64,000 bases of DNA from an uncultured Paracoccaceae bacterium (GTDB lineage: Bacteria > Pseudomonadota > Alphaproteobacteria > Rhodobacterales > Rhodobacteraceae). Made by a program: the position numbers and the translations under genes. Within the stretch, counting starts at the first letter, position 1. Each line of letters starts with the position of its first letter. The notes beneath the pieces were generated by a model. That model ran no database searches. It saw only the letters and a list, made by a program, of their open reading frames with translations, and had not been told where the DNA came from. The stretch is taken from positions 310,001 to 374,000 of the forward strand of contig CAKSTR010000001.1 in the NCBI GenBank assembly GCA_934500835.1, in the 5' to 3' direction. Shown in pieces: positions 9,668 through 18,091 of the stretch.

Positions 9668-10411
9668 ATGGAAGGCGACGGGCTGAGACGGCTGTACGAC
9701 CAGGTGCTGTCCTCGCTGGCGCTGTTGACCCGCCTGCCCCTGCCCGATCACCGCCCCTGCGGTGCCGATGCCGCCTGGGCCTGGCCGGTGGTTGGGGGGG
9801 TTGTCGGCGCGATCGCGGCATTTGCGTGTTCGGTGCTTCTCGCGCTCGGGGTGCCGGCAGGGCCGGCGGCGGCGGCCACATTGGCCGTGCTGGCGCTTGT
9901 GACCGGGGCCCTGCATGAGGACGGGCTGGCCGACACCGCCGACGGACTTCTGGGCGGCCGCGACGCGGCGCGGCGGCTGGAGATCATGAAAGACAGCCGG
10001 ATCGGCGGGTTCGGGGCGCTGGCGCTGGCGCTGGTGACCTTGGCCAGCTGGTCGGCGCTGACCGCCCTGCTCGCCGGGGGTCACCATTGCGCCGCCCTGA
10101 TCGCAGCCAGCGCCCTGTCGCGCGCGCCGATGGCGGTGGTGATGGCCGCACTGCCCCCGGCCAGGGCCACGGGTCTTTCCGCCGGGACCGGCCGGCCTTC
10201 GGCTTCGGTTGCCGCCCTTGCCGCCGGAATCGCCTTCGGTGCAGCACTGATCCTGCTTGGCGGCGCGGCGCTGAGCGCGGCTTTTGCGGTGGCGGTGCTC
10301 TCGGCGCTTCTGGCGCTGGCCGCGAGGTCGAAGATCGGGGGGCAGACGGGGGATATTCTTGGCGCCTGCCAGCAGCTGAGCTTTGCGGGGGCGCTGGCGA
10401 TGCTGGCCTGA
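9668..10411 (+). CDS. cobS: Adenosylcobinamide-GDP ribazoletransferase (cobalamin synthase)
   Basis: A 247-residue integral membrane enzyme that joins adenosylcobinamide-GDP and alpha-ribazole, the final step of cobalamin assembly. Diagnostic motifs are GALHEDGLADTADGLLGG, IMKDSRIGGFG and GGQTGDILGA, which bind Mg2+ and phosphate. Several Ala/Leu-rich helices fill the rest. ATG 9668 (MEGDGLRRLY) follows AAGGA by about 10 bases; an upstream in-frame start at 9605 lies in the cobT leader and is less likely. A copy of the hairpin/GGATATTTG repeat begins about 20 bases after its stop. Confidence 0.93.
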   Translation: MEGDGLRRLYDQVLSSLALLTRLPLPDHRPCGADAAWAWPVVGGVVGAIAAFACSVLLALGVPAGPAAAATLAVLALVTGALHEDGLADTADGLLGGRDAARRLEIMKDSRIGGFGALALALVTLASWSALTALLAGGHHCAALIAASALSRAPMAVVMAALPPARATGLSAGTGRPSASVAALAAGIAFGAALILLGGAALSAAFAVAVLSALLALAARSKIGGQTGDILGACQQLSFAGALAMLA

Positions 10412-10431
10412 CGGCCCGGGGTCCGCGCCTC

Positions 10432-10499
10432 TGGCCGGCGGCTGGAGGGGTTTTGCACCCCTCCAGACCTCCCCGCAGGATATTTGCGCCAAAGTGAAG
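10432..10499 (-). repeat. 3'-end hairpin/GGATATTTGG repeat, copy 1
   Basis: Read on the plus strand after cobS, it gives a perfect 9-bp stem (CTGGAGGGG / CCCCTCCAG, loop TTTTGCA, 10442-10466), then ACCTCCCCGCAGGATATTTG and CGCCAAAGTGAAG. On the minus strand it is almost identical over about 65 bases to the copy at 46796 and close to the one at 44381. It lies directly downstream of cobS and about 130 bases before ribB. Confidence 0.85.
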
Positions 10500-10626
10500 G
10501 AGCACGGGGTTGTCCTGCATGCAATTGGCGCACAAGCCTTGCGCATCGTTGCTCTGGTCTTTGGCGCCGCACCGCGTTATCCCGCAGGAAACACCCCCTC
10601 TGCCAAAATCCGCGAAGGCTGCCCGC

Positions 10627-11718
10627 ATGTCCGACCGCATCGATTTCTCCGACGCCATTTCCTCGCCCGAGGAGATCATCGAAGACGCCCGCAATGGCCG
10701 CATGTTCATCCTTGTCGACCACGAGGACCGAGAGAACGAGGGCGATCTGGTGATCCCCGCCCAGATGTGCACCCCGACCGCGATCAACTTCATGGCCACC
10801 CATGGCCGCGGTCTGATCTGTCTTGCCCTGCCCGCCGCCCGTATCGACGCGCTTGGGCTGCCGCTGATGAGCCCGAAGAACTCGTCGCGCCACGAGACCG
10901 CCTTCACCCTGTCGATCGAGGCGCGCGAGGGCGTGACGACGGGGATTTCGGCGGCCGACCGGGCGCTGACCGTGTCCACGGCCATCGACCCGACCAAAGG
11001 TGCGGCAGACATCGCCACGCCGGGCCACATCTTCCCGCTGCGCGCCCGCGACGGCGGGGTTCTGGTGCGGGCCGGGCATACCGAGGCGGCGGTCGATGTC
11101 TCGCGTCTGGCCGGGCTAAACCCCTCGGGGGTGATCTGCGAGATCATGAACGATGACGGCACCATGGCCCGGCTGCCCGATCTGGTGGGCTTTGCGCAGC
11201 GGCACAATCTGAAGATCGGCACCATCAGCGACCTGATCGCCTACCGCCGCCGTCACGACAACCTGATCAACGAAAAGGACGTGCGGCCCGTGACCTCGGT
11301 TCATGGCGGCGACTGGCTGATGCGGGTCTACTCCGACGACACCCAGGGCGCCGAGCATGTGGTGCTGACCAAGGGCGACCTGACCACGCCGGAGCCGGTG
11401 CTGGTGCGGGTCCATGCCCTGAACCCGCTTGAGGATGTGCTGGGCGTCGGCACCGCCGGCACCCTGCCCGCCGCGATGCGGCTGATCGCGGCCGAGGGGC
11501 GCGGCGCGGTGATCCTGTTGCGCGACACCGCGACCCGGCTGGTCGGCCCGGGCGAGCATTCGCCGCAGACGCTGCGGCAATACGGGCTGGGGGCCGAGAT
11601 TCTTGCCTCACTCGGCCTGTCGAAGATCACCCTTGTGACCAATTCCACCGCTCCGAAGGTGATCGGCCTTGACGCCTGGGGCCTGACCATCGCGGGCACC
11701 CGCGCGCTTGCGGAGTAA
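10627..11718 (+). CDS. ribB: 3,4-dihydroxy-2-butanone-4-phosphate synthase with degenerate GTP cyclohydrolase II domain
   Basis: A 363-residue RibBA-type protein. Residues ~5-205 form the DHBP synthase domain, which makes the 4-carbon precursor of riboflavin from ribulose 5-phosphate. Visible motifs are FILVDHEDRENEGDL, FMATHGRGLICLA and HIFPLRARDGGVLVRAGHTE. Residues ~210-363 align by position with GTP cyclohydrolase II, but its zinc site is gone: the usual CxTGDxxxSxRCDC stretch reads LNPLEDVLGVGTAGTL, and this domain has no cysteine. The cyclohydrolase activity is therefore probably lost. ATG 10627 has GAAGG upstream; the in-frame extension to 10510 runs close to the repeat and is unlikely. 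ribH and nusB follow closely as an operon. Confidence 0.93.
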   Translation: MSDRIDFSDAISSPEEIIEDARNGRMFILVDHEDRENEGDLVIPAQMCTPTAINFMATHGRGLICLALPAARIDALGLPLMSPKNSSRHETAFTLSIEAREGVTTGISAADRALTVSTAIDPTKGAADIATPGHIFPLRARDGGVLVRAGHTEAAVDVSRLAGLNPSGVICEIMNDDGTMARLPDLVGFAQRHNLKIGTISDLIAYRRRHDNLINEKDVRPVTSVHGGDWLMRVYSDDTQGAEHVVLTKGDLTTPEPVLVRVHALNPLEDVLGVGTAGTLPAAMRLIAAEGRGAVILLRDTATRLVGPGEHSPQTLRQYGLGAEILASLGLSKITLVTNSTAPKVIGLDAWGLTIAGTRALAE

Positions 11719-11721
11719 GCC

Positions 11722-12222
11722 ATGGCCGCCTCGATCACCCATTACAGCCTGCCGCTGCCGCAGTTCGACACGCCCGTGAACCTGCTGATCGTCGTCTCTC
11801 CCTATTACAAGGAGATCGCCGGGAATCTGATCGCCGGCGCCCGGGCCACCGCGGCGCAGGCGGGCGCCACCGTCGATCTGGTCGAGGTGCCGGGCGCGCT
11901 GGAGATCCCGACCGCCATCGCCATGGCCGAGCGGCTGGCGAAATACGACGGCTATGTTGCCCTTGGCTGCGTCATCCGGGGCGAGACCACGCATTACGAT
12001 ACCGTGTGCAACGATTCCTCGCGCGGGATCACACTTCTGGGGCTGCAGGGGGCCTGCATCGGCAATGGCATCCTGACGGTCGAGAACACCGAACAGGCCG
12101 TGGTCCGCGCCGATCCGGCCGGCCAGAACAAGGGCGGCGGGGCGGCAGCGGCGGCGCTGCACCTGATCGCGCTGGCGCGGGGATGGGCCGGCACCTCGAA
12201 AGGCATCGGGTTCCGCGCATGA
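11722..12222 (+). CDS. ribH: 6,7-dimethyl-8-ribityllumazine synthase
   Basis: A 166-residue lumazine synthase that condenses the ribityl-aminouracil with dihydroxybutanone phosphate, the penultimate riboflavin step. Characteristic segments are LIVVSPYYKEIAGNLIAGA, VPGALEIPTAIAMA, and GCVIRGETTHYDTVCNDSSR, whose His is the catalytic one. It starts 3 bases after the ribB stop and overlaps the nusB start (ATGA at 12219-12222), so the three genes are very likely co-transcribed and coupled. Confidence 0.96.
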   Translation: MAASITHYSLPLPQFDTPVNLLIVVSPYYKEIAGNLIAGARATAAQAGATVDLVEVPGALEIPTAIAMAERLAKYDGYVALGCVIRGETTHYDTVCNDSSRGITLLGLQGACIGNGILTVENTEQAVVRADPAGQNKGGGAAAAALHLIALARGWAGTSKGIGFRA

Positions 12223-12710
12223 CGCTCGACAAGACCGAAAAGGCGGCCGCCAAGGCGGCCGAAAAGCGCCAGATGAAATCGGCTGCGCGGCTTTATGCCG
12301 TGCAGGCGCTGTTCCAGATGGAAAGCTCGGGCCAGACCATCACCCAGGTGTGCCGCGAGTTCGAGACCCACCGCTTCGGCGCCACCTATGACGAGGGCGA
12401 ATTTGCCGAGGGCAATGTCGATCATTTCCGCGCCCTGGTGGAACATGCCGTCAACTGGCAGGCCGCCATCGACCAGATGACCGACCGGGCGCTGGTGGCG
12501 AAATGGCCGATCGACCGGATCGACCCGGTGTTGCGGGCGCTGTTCCGCGCGGCGGGGGCCGAGTTGACTCAGATGGAAACGCCGCCAAAGGTTGCCATCA
12601 ACGAATATGTCGATGTCGCCAAGGCTTTCTTCCCCGAAGGCAAAGAGCCGAAATTCGTCAATGCCGTCCTGGATCATATGGCACGCGAGGCCAAGCCTTC
12701 GGCCTTCTGA
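12219..12710 (+). CDS. nusB: Transcription antitermination factor NusB
   Basis: A 163-residue RNA-binding protein that joins NusE at boxA to antiterminate rRNA transcription. The family pattern is present: SAARLYAVQALFQME near the N-terminus, LVAKWPIDRIDPVLRALFRAAGAEL, INEYVDVAKAFFPEGKEPKFVNAVLD at the end. The start ATG overlaps the ribH stop; the longer in-frame extension to 12006 lies inside ribH. A Lys/Ala-rich N-terminal run (KTEKAAAKAAEKRQ) precedes the fold. The ribH-nusB pairing is widespread in bacteria. Confidence 0.95.
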   Translation: MTLDKTEKAAAKAAEKRQMKSAARLYAVQALFQMESSGQTITQVCREFETHRFGATYDEGEFAEGNVDHFRALVEHAVNWQAAIDQMTDRALVAKWPIDRIDPVLRALFRAAGAELTQMETPPKVAINEYVDVAKAFFPEGKEPKFVNAVLDHMAREAKPSAF

Positions 12711-12749
12711 TGCGTCAAAGAAACAGGATGACCACAAAAAGGATCTGAC

Positions 12750-13160
12750 ATGGCCCGCATCGTTCCCGCCCTGACCCTTGCCCTTGCGACCGCCTGCACC
12801 CCTTCGCTTGCCACCGAGATCGGCGGCGAATGGCATCTGGTCGGAATCGAAGGCCAGCGCGCGCCTGCGCCGGCTTCGATCACGTTCGCCACCGACGGCA
12901 CCCTCTCGGGCAAGGCGCCCTGCAACCGCTATTTCGGCAGCTATTCTGGTGAGTTGCCCGCAATCGCCTTTGCCGGAGTCGGTTCGACCAAGATGGCTTG
13001 CGACCAGATGGCGGCCGAGGATGCCTATTTCAGGGCGCTGCAGGCGGTGACCAAGGCCGAGGTCGATCAGGAACACCTTTTCCTGATCGGTGCCGAGGGC
13101 CGGGTGCTGGAATTCGCCCGCGACCCGGCGGACACCAAATGCCTGACATGCGGCGATTGA
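12750..13160 (+). CDS. META (HslJ-like) domain lipoprotein or secreted protein
   Basis: A 136-residue protein starting with a hydrophobic leader, MARIVPALTLALATACTPSL, whose Cys at residue 16 (ATAC) may be lipidated. A META domain follows: GGEWHLVGIEGQRAPAPASI, then SGKAPCNRYFGSY, and STKMACDQMAAEDAYFRAL. These match HslJ-type proteins of uncertain function, sometimes linked to novobiocin or heat stress. AAGGA stands 6-7 bases before the ATG. It lies 39 bases after nusB on the same strand and may be read from the same transcript. Confidence 0.82.
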   Translation: MARIVPALTLALATACTPSLATEIGGEWHLVGIEGQRAPAPASITFATDGTLSGKAPCNRYFGSYSGELPAIAFAGVGSTKMACDQMAAEDAYFRALQAVTKAEVDQEHLFLIGAEGRVLEFARDPADTKCLTCGD

Positions 13161-13222
13161 GCGCCTGAGTTTTTGGCGAGGGTTCGTATCCGCCCACTTC
13201 CCGGGCTTCCGTCGAAACTCGT

Positions 13223-14176
13223 CTACCCGCGGTTGGCGTCGAACAGAGCGGCAGAGCGGTCGAAGAAGCGGGCCCGCGTGGCGGGCCCCTCCATCATGAT
13301 CTCATGCTCGGCCCCGGGATACAGGTCCAGCTGTCCCTTTGCCCATCCGGCCATCCGCAGGTGGATGGGGGCCGGGTCCACCACCTTCTCCAAAGTGCCA
13401 AGGGCGCAGATCGCCGGCAGGCCGGGCGCCGGCAGTGCCATCAGCGCCGCGCATTCCGCCAATGCGGCATGCAGCCAGATCATCGTCGGCCCCCCCAGCG
13501 ACATTTCGGGCTGCGCCAGCACCTGGGCGCGCATGTAGTCCCACATCTCGCGGTCGGAGGTCAGCGTATTGCCGGGGAAATCCGCCTCGGCCACATAGGT
13601 CATCGGGCCGGTCCCCGGCGCATAGCGGTGGCCCTGGCCGAAAGGCCGCGCCAGCCCCGACACGGCCAGGGCGAAGGGCCGCAGCCAGGCCGACATCATG
13701 ATGCCCCACATCGGGGCCGAGAACACCGCCGCGCGGAAAGCGGGCCGGCGGTACAGCGCACGCAGACCGATGCAGCCCCCCATCGAATGCGCCATCAGCA
13801 TCAGCGGTTGCGGCATGGCCCTGTCGGCCACCAGCGACAGCAGCGCGTCAAGATCGCGCTGGTATTCGTCGAAATGACCGACGTGGCCCGACATCGGATC
13901 AGCCAGCGGCCGATCGGCCATGCCCTGCCCGCGCCAGTCCAGCGTCGCGACGGACCAGCCCCGCGCCACCAGATCGGCAGCGGCGCGGCCGTATTTCTCG
14001 ATGTATTCCGTCCGTCCGGGCAGAAGGATCACCGTCCCCTTGTCCCCGCCCTCCCACAATCCGGCGCGAATCCGCACCCCATCCGCCGTCCGCAACCAGA
14101 CCGCGCGCCCCCCCGCCGGCCCTTCGGCAAGGGCGGCGTGGAACGGGGCCGGTTGCGGGGCGAAGGGGGCGTTCAC
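13223..14176 (-). CDS. Alpha/beta hydrolase, lysophospholipase/monoacylglycerol-lipase type
   Basis: A 317-residue serine hydrolase of the PldB/monoglyceride lipase group. The order is an oxyanion region (TVILLPGRTEYIEKYGRAA), a conserved LDWRGQGMADR, the nucleophile elbow AHSMGG (Ser around residue 130), an acid-bearing strand LGTLEKVVDPAPI, and a late PGAEHEIMME with the catalytic His. No signal peptide is seen, so it is probably cytoplasmic or membrane-peripheral. Its start overlaps the stop of the SCP2 gene by 4 bases, suggesting coupled translation and perhaps a shared lipid substrate. Confidence 0.87.
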   Translation of the reverse strand: MNAPFAPQPAPFHAALAEGPAGGRAVWLRTADGVRIRAGLWEGGDKGTVILLPGRTEYIEKYGRAAADLVARGWSVATLDWRGQGMADRPLADPMSGHVGHFDEYQRDLDALLSLVADRAMPQPLMLMAHSMGGCIGLRALYRRPAFRAAVFSAPMWGIMMSAWLRPFALAVSGLARPFGQGHRYAPGTGPMTYVAEADFPGNTLTSDREMWDYMRAQVLAQPEMSLGGPTMIWLHAALAECAALMALPAPGLPAICALGTLEKVVDPAPIHLRMAGWAKGQLDLYPGAEHEIMMEGPATRARFFDRSAALFDANRG

Positions 14177-14460
14177 GACAGGAGGGCGCCCAGCTTCATC
14201 GCCAGCCCCATCGAGCCGTCAACGGACAGCTTTCCGGTCATGAAGGCCATGGTCGCGTTCATCTCGCCATCAAGAATCGCCTTGAACACCTCGGCGCTGG
14301 CCGTCAGCGTCACATCCGCTTCCTCGTCTCCGGCGCGAACGCCCTGACCGTCCAGCATGATCGCCCCCTCGCCCTTGATGACGAACTTCGCCACAGCGTC
14401 GAACCCGCCCGAGACCTTGGCCGCCAATTGCTCCACAGCCGTATCAATCACTGCGCTCAT
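14173..14460 (-). CDS. SCP2 sterol-binding domain protein
   Basis: A 95-residue protein consisting of one SCP2 (sterol carrier protein 2) fold. It shows FVIKGEGAIMLDGQGV, DEEADVTLTASAEVFKAILDGEMNATMAFMTGKLSVDGSMGLAMKLG, the usual lipid-cavity pattern. Such small proteins bind hydrophobic ligands such as fatty acyl-CoAs. It is the first gene of a two-gene unit with the alpha/beta hydrolase and divergent from the TPR-protein gene across a 68-bp gap that must hold both promoters. Confidence 0.9.
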   Translation of the reverse strand: MSAVIDTAVEQLAAKVSGGFDAVAKFVIKGEGAIMLDGQGVRAGDEEADVTLTASAEVFKAILDGEMNATMAFMTGKLSVDGSMGLAMKLGALLS

Positions 14461-14528
14461 CCCTCAAGTCTCCCTTTCGTGACCTATCCGCCTCTGGCAT
14501 TCCGCTGCCGTTCGGCTACCATTCCCAT

Positions 14529-15149
14529 ATGAGAGCCAGCCTTCCGTTACACAATCGTATCGTTGCGGCACTTCTGCCGGTCTTTGTTCTCTGCGCGCCA
14601 GCCCTTGCGCAAGAGACGGCCGGGGAGTCCCCCACGGTCGAGGCACCGGCTCCGCCGCCCCTGACCGGGCAGGCCAAGCTGGATGACCTTTATGCCCGGC
14701 TGGCCCAGTCGACGGATGCGGGCGAAGCCGGCCGGATCGAAGCGGAAATCCGCATCGAATGGTCCAGGTCCGGCTCGCCCTCGATGGACCTTTTGCTGCA
14801 GCGCGGGACCGATGCGCTTTCCATCGGCAACATCCCTGCGGCGATCGAGCATTTCACCGCGCTGATCGACCATGCCCCCGACTTTGCCGAAGCCTATACC
14901 GCCCGCGCCACCGCCTATTATGCCGCGGGCGAGATCGGGCCGGCGCTGGCGGATCTGAGCCATGCCCTGCAGACCGATCCGCGCAATTTCGATGCGCTGG
15001 TGACGCTGGGAATGCTGCTTGAGGAAAGCGACAAGCCGGAAAAGGCGTTGCAGGCCTATCGGGCGGTGCAGGCTATACATCCCTGGCTGGTGGACGTAAA
15101 CGACGCCATCGACCGGCTGGCAAAGACCCTTGAGGGGCAGGAGCTGTAA
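14529..15149 (+). CDS. Exported tetratricopeptide-repeat protein
   Basis: A 206-residue protein with a signal peptide (residues ~1-29, RIVAALLPVFVLCAPALAQE), a short Pro-rich linker, and about three TPR units from residue ~90 onwards (ALSIGNIPAAIEHFTALIDH, AYTARATAYYAAGEIGPALA, ALVTLGMLLEESDKPEKALQ). It is likely periplasmic and mediates protein contacts; no catalytic motif is seen. Its stop lies 5 bases before the helicase start, so the two are probably co-transcribed, although they act in different compartments. Confidence 0.85.
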   Translation: MRASLPLHNRIVAALLPVFVLCAPALAQETAGESPTVEAPAPPPLTGQAKLDDLYARLAQSTDAGEAGRIEAEIRIEWSRSGSPSMDLLLQRGTDALSIGNIPAAIEHFTALIDHAPDFAEAYTARATAYYAAGEIGPALADLSHALQTDPRNFDALVTLGMLLEESDKPEKALQAYRAVQAIHPWLVDVNDAIDRLAKTLEGQEL

Positions 15150-15154
15150 TCCCG

Positions 15155-18088
15155 ATGCTGTCTGCGGGGCGGGTGACGGCGGTCCTTGGGCCGACGAACA
15201 CCGGCAAGACCCATCATGCGATCGAGCGGATGCTGACGCATCGCACGGGGGTCATGGGCCTGCCGCTGCGCCTGCTTGCGCGCGAGGTCTATGACCGGGT
15301 CGTCGCGAGGATCGGCCCCTCGACGGTGGCCCTTGTGACGGGCGAGGAACGCATCGTCCCCGACCGCACCCAGTACTGGATCTGCACCACCGAAGCGATG
15401 CCGCAGGAAATCGGCGCCGATTTCGTCTGCGTGGACGAGATCCAGCTTTGCGCCGACCCCGAACGGGGGCATGTCTTCACCGACCGGCTTCTGCACGCCC
15501 GCGGGCTGATCGAAACCCTGTTCCTTGGCGCCGAGACCATGCGCGGTGCCATCGCGGGCCTTGTCCACCAGCATTCCTATGTGAAGCGCGAACGCTTCTC
15601 GACCCTGACCTACGCCGGATCGAAGAAGATCAGCCGGATGCCGCCGCGCAGCGCCATCGTCGGTTTCAGCGTGGAAAACGTCTACGCGATTGCCGAGTTG
15701 ATCCGCCGCCAGAAGGGCGGCTGTGCGGTGGTCATGGGCGCGCTTTCCCCCCGCACCCGCAATGCGCAGGTGGCGATGTATCAGGAGGGCGAGGTCGATT
15801 ATCTGGTCGCCACCGATGCCATCGGCATGGGGCTGAACCTCGACATCAAGCATGTCGCCTTTGCCTCGACGTCCAAATTCGACGGGCAAAGGATGCGCCA
15901 CCTGACCGCGCAGGAGATCGGCCAGATCGCCGGCCGCGCCGGGCGGCATACCGAGAACGGCACCTTCGGCGTCACGGGCGAGGCGCGGCCGTTTGACGCG
16001 GATCTGGTCGAAGCCATCGAAGCCCACCGTTTCGCGCCGGTGAAAAAGCTGATGTGGCGCAATTCGGATCTGGATTTCGGCTCTGCGGAACGTCTGATCC
16101 GCAGCCTTGAGGCCCCGACCTCGAACGACTGGCTTTCCCGCGCGCGCGACGCCGATGACGTGACGGCGCTGAAGGCCCTGTCGGCGATGCCCGAAGTGGC
16201 CGACCGCGTGACCGATGCCAAGCGGGTGCGGCTTCTCTGGGATGTCTGCCGTATCCCCGATTTCCGCAGCGGATCGGACTCTGACCACATCACCCTTCTC
16301 GCCCGGATCTTCGACTTCCTCTGCGGGCGCGGCATCGGCGGCGGGCGCATTCCCTCGGACTGGCTGGCCAGGGCGATCGAGCGCATCGACAAGACCACCG
16401 GCGACATCGATGTGCTGTCGCGACGGTTGGCACATATCCGCACATGGACCTACGTCACTCAGCGCAAGAACTGGGTCGATGACGAATCGCATTGGCGCGA
16501 CGAAACCCGCGCTGTAGAAGACCGCCTGTCGGATGCGCTTCATGCTGCGCTGACACAACGATTTGTCGACCGGCGCACCTCTGTGTTGCTGCGGCGGTTG
16601 AAGCAGAAGGAGGATCTCGTGGCCGAGGTCAGTGACAAGGGCGAAAACCGCGGCGACGTGACCGTCGAGGGGCAATTCGTCGGACGGCTGGAAGGCTTCC
16701 GCTTCCAGCAGGATGCCACCGGTTCCGCCGATGAGGCAAAGACGCTGCGTCAGGCCGCGATGACCGCGCTGCGGCCCGAGTTTTCGCTGCGTGCCGACCG
16801 CTTCTACAATGCGCCCGACACCGAGATGGATTTCACCGAACAGGGCGGCCTGATGTGGGGCAGCTCTGCCGTGGGCAAGCTGGTCAAGGGCACCGATCCC
16901 CTGAAGCCGGGGGTGGAGCCCTTTGTCGATGAAGAGGCCGGCGAGGACGTGATCGAGAAGGTCCGCCGCCGGTTGCAGCATTTCATCGACCGCAAGGTCG
17001 CCGCGCAATACGAACCTCTGCTGGCGCTTGGCAAGGACGAGACGCTGCAGGGCCTTGCCCGCGGCTTCGCCTTCCGCCTGAGCGAAGAGCTTGGCGTCCT
17101 GCCGCGCGATGCCGTGGCGCAAGAGGTGAAGGACCTGGACCAGGAGGCGCGCGCCGCCCTGCGCAAGCATGGCGTCCGCTTTGGCCAATATACCGTGTTC
17201 CAGCCTGCCTTGCTGAAACCCGCGCCCACCCGGCTGCGGTTGGTGCTGTGGTCCTTGTGGAACGGGCTGGCGGAGTTTCCCGAAAGCCCGCCTCCGGGTC
17301 TGGTGACGATCCCAAACATCGCCGAAGTGCCGAAGCAGCATTACACGCTGTCCGGCTATCACCCGGCGGGCACCCGCGCGATCCGCATCGACATGCTGGA
17401 GCGTCTGGCCGATATCCTGCGGCAGAAGGACAGCCGCGGCGGCTTCGAGGCCACGCCCGACATGCTGTCGATCACCGGCATGACGCTGGACCAGTTCGCC
17501 GATCTGATGGCCGGGCTTGGGTACAAGGGTGAGAAGGGCGAACGTCCCAAAGCCAAGCCTGCGGAACCCGTTGCCCCCCCCGCCGCCGCCATTGACGAGG
17601 CGATCGAGGCTGCCGCCGCTGCGGGCCAGCCGATCCCCGAAGGGGTCTCGCTTCTGGCCCCCGCGCCCGAAACACCCGCCGAAGAGCCGACGGCGACCGC
17701 AGAAGGCAGCGAAGAGGCCGCCGCCGCCCCGGTCGAGATGGAAGCCTTCTACACCTTCACCTGGGCGCCCAAGCCCCGCTTCCAGCGCCCCGAACGCGGC
17801 CCCCGTGCCGAGGGCCAGCCCCGGCGCGAGCGCAAGGAAGGCGAGCCCGCGCAGGGCGACCGGCCGAAAGGCGACCGCCCCCGCGGCGAACGCCGCGACC
17901 GTCCGCAGGGCGAGCGCAAGGAGTTCGCCGGCAAGGGCGGCAAGCCCGGACCGAAGGGCCCGCGCCGCGACGGCAACAAGGACGGCCCGCGCGACCGCAA
18001 GTTCGAGGCACGCCCGCCGCGCGCCGAGAAACCCATCGATCCCGACAACCCCTTCGCCGCCCTCCTGGCGCTGAAGGGCAAGGTCTGA
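15155..18088 (+). CDS. SUV3-type DExH RNA helicase with basic disordered tail
   Basis: A 977-residue superfamily 2 helicase. Visible motifs are Walker A GPTNTGKTHHA at the very N-terminus, motif II as DEIQ (VCVDEIQLC), SAT-like LGAETMRG, GALSPRTRNAQV, ATDAIGMGLNLDI, and motif VI QIAGRAGR (~residues 251-258). The order matches mitochondrial SUV3 and its alphaproteobacterial homologues, which unwind RNA with exoribonucleases. From about residue 790 the chain becomes Ala/Pro/Glu-rich and ends in an Arg/Gly/Lys-rich tail (GDRPKGDRPRGERRDRPQGE), a likely RNA-binding low-complexity region. The downstream gene encodes an S4-domain RNA-binding protein 4 bases away, supporting an RNA-related role. Confidence 0.87.
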   Translation: MLSAGRVTAVLGPTNTGKTHHAIERMLTHRTGVMGLPLRLLAREVYDRVVARIGPSTVALVTGEERIVPDRTQYWICTTEAMPQEIGADFVCVDEIQLCADPERGHVFTDRLLHARGLIETLFLGAETMRGAIAGLVHQHSYVKRERFSTLTYAGSKKISRMPPRSAIVGFSVENVYAIAELIRRQKGGCAVVMGALSPRTRNAQVAMYQEGEVDYLVATDAIGMGLNLDIKHVAFASTSKFDGQRMRHLTAQEIGQIAGRAGRHTENGTFGVTGEARPFDADLVEAIEAHRFAPVKKLMWRNSDLDFGSAERLIRSLEAPTSNDWLSRARDADDVTALKALSAMPEVADRVTDAKRVRLLWDVCRIPDFRSGSDSDHITLLARIFDFLCGRGIGGGRIPSDWLARAIERIDKTTGDIDVLSRRLAHIRTWTYVTQRKNWVDDESHWRDETRAVEDRLSDALHAALTQRFVDRRTSVLLRRLKQKEDLVAEVSDKGENRGDVTVEGQFVGRLEGFRFQQDATGSADEAKTLRQAAMTALRPEFSLRADRFYNAPDTEMDFTEQGGLMWGSSAVGKLVKGTDPLKPGVEPFVDEEAGEDVIEKVRRRLQHFIDRKVAAQYEPLLALGKDETLQGLARGFAFRLSEELGVLPRDAVAQEVKDLDQEARAALRKHGVRFGQYTVFQPALLKPAPTRLRLVLWSLWNGLAEFPESPPPGLVTIPNIAEVPKQHYTLSGYHPAGTRAIRIDMLERLADILRQKDSRGGFEATPDMLSITGMTLDQFADLMAGLGYKGEKGERPKAKPAEPVAPPAAAIDEAIEAAAAAGQPIPEGVSLLAPAPETPAEEPTATAEGSEEAAAAPVEMEAFYTFTWAPKPRFQRPERGPRAEGQPRRERKEGEPAQGDRPKGDRPRGERRDRPQGERKEFAGKGGKPGPKGPRRDGNKDGPRDRKFEARPPRAEKPIDPDNPFAALLALKGKV

Positions 18089-18091
18089 TCC

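Noticed and set aside
10412..10626. FMN riboswitch ahead of ribB
   Set aside because: None of the conserved RFN helices are visible; the space is taken by a copy of the dispersed repeat.
15056..17362. 768-residue open frame antisense to the helicase gene
   Set aside because: It lies wholly opposite a clear SUV3-type helicase with intact motifs; its translation is His/Arg/Gly-rich with no recognisable domain, a GC-driven shadow frame.
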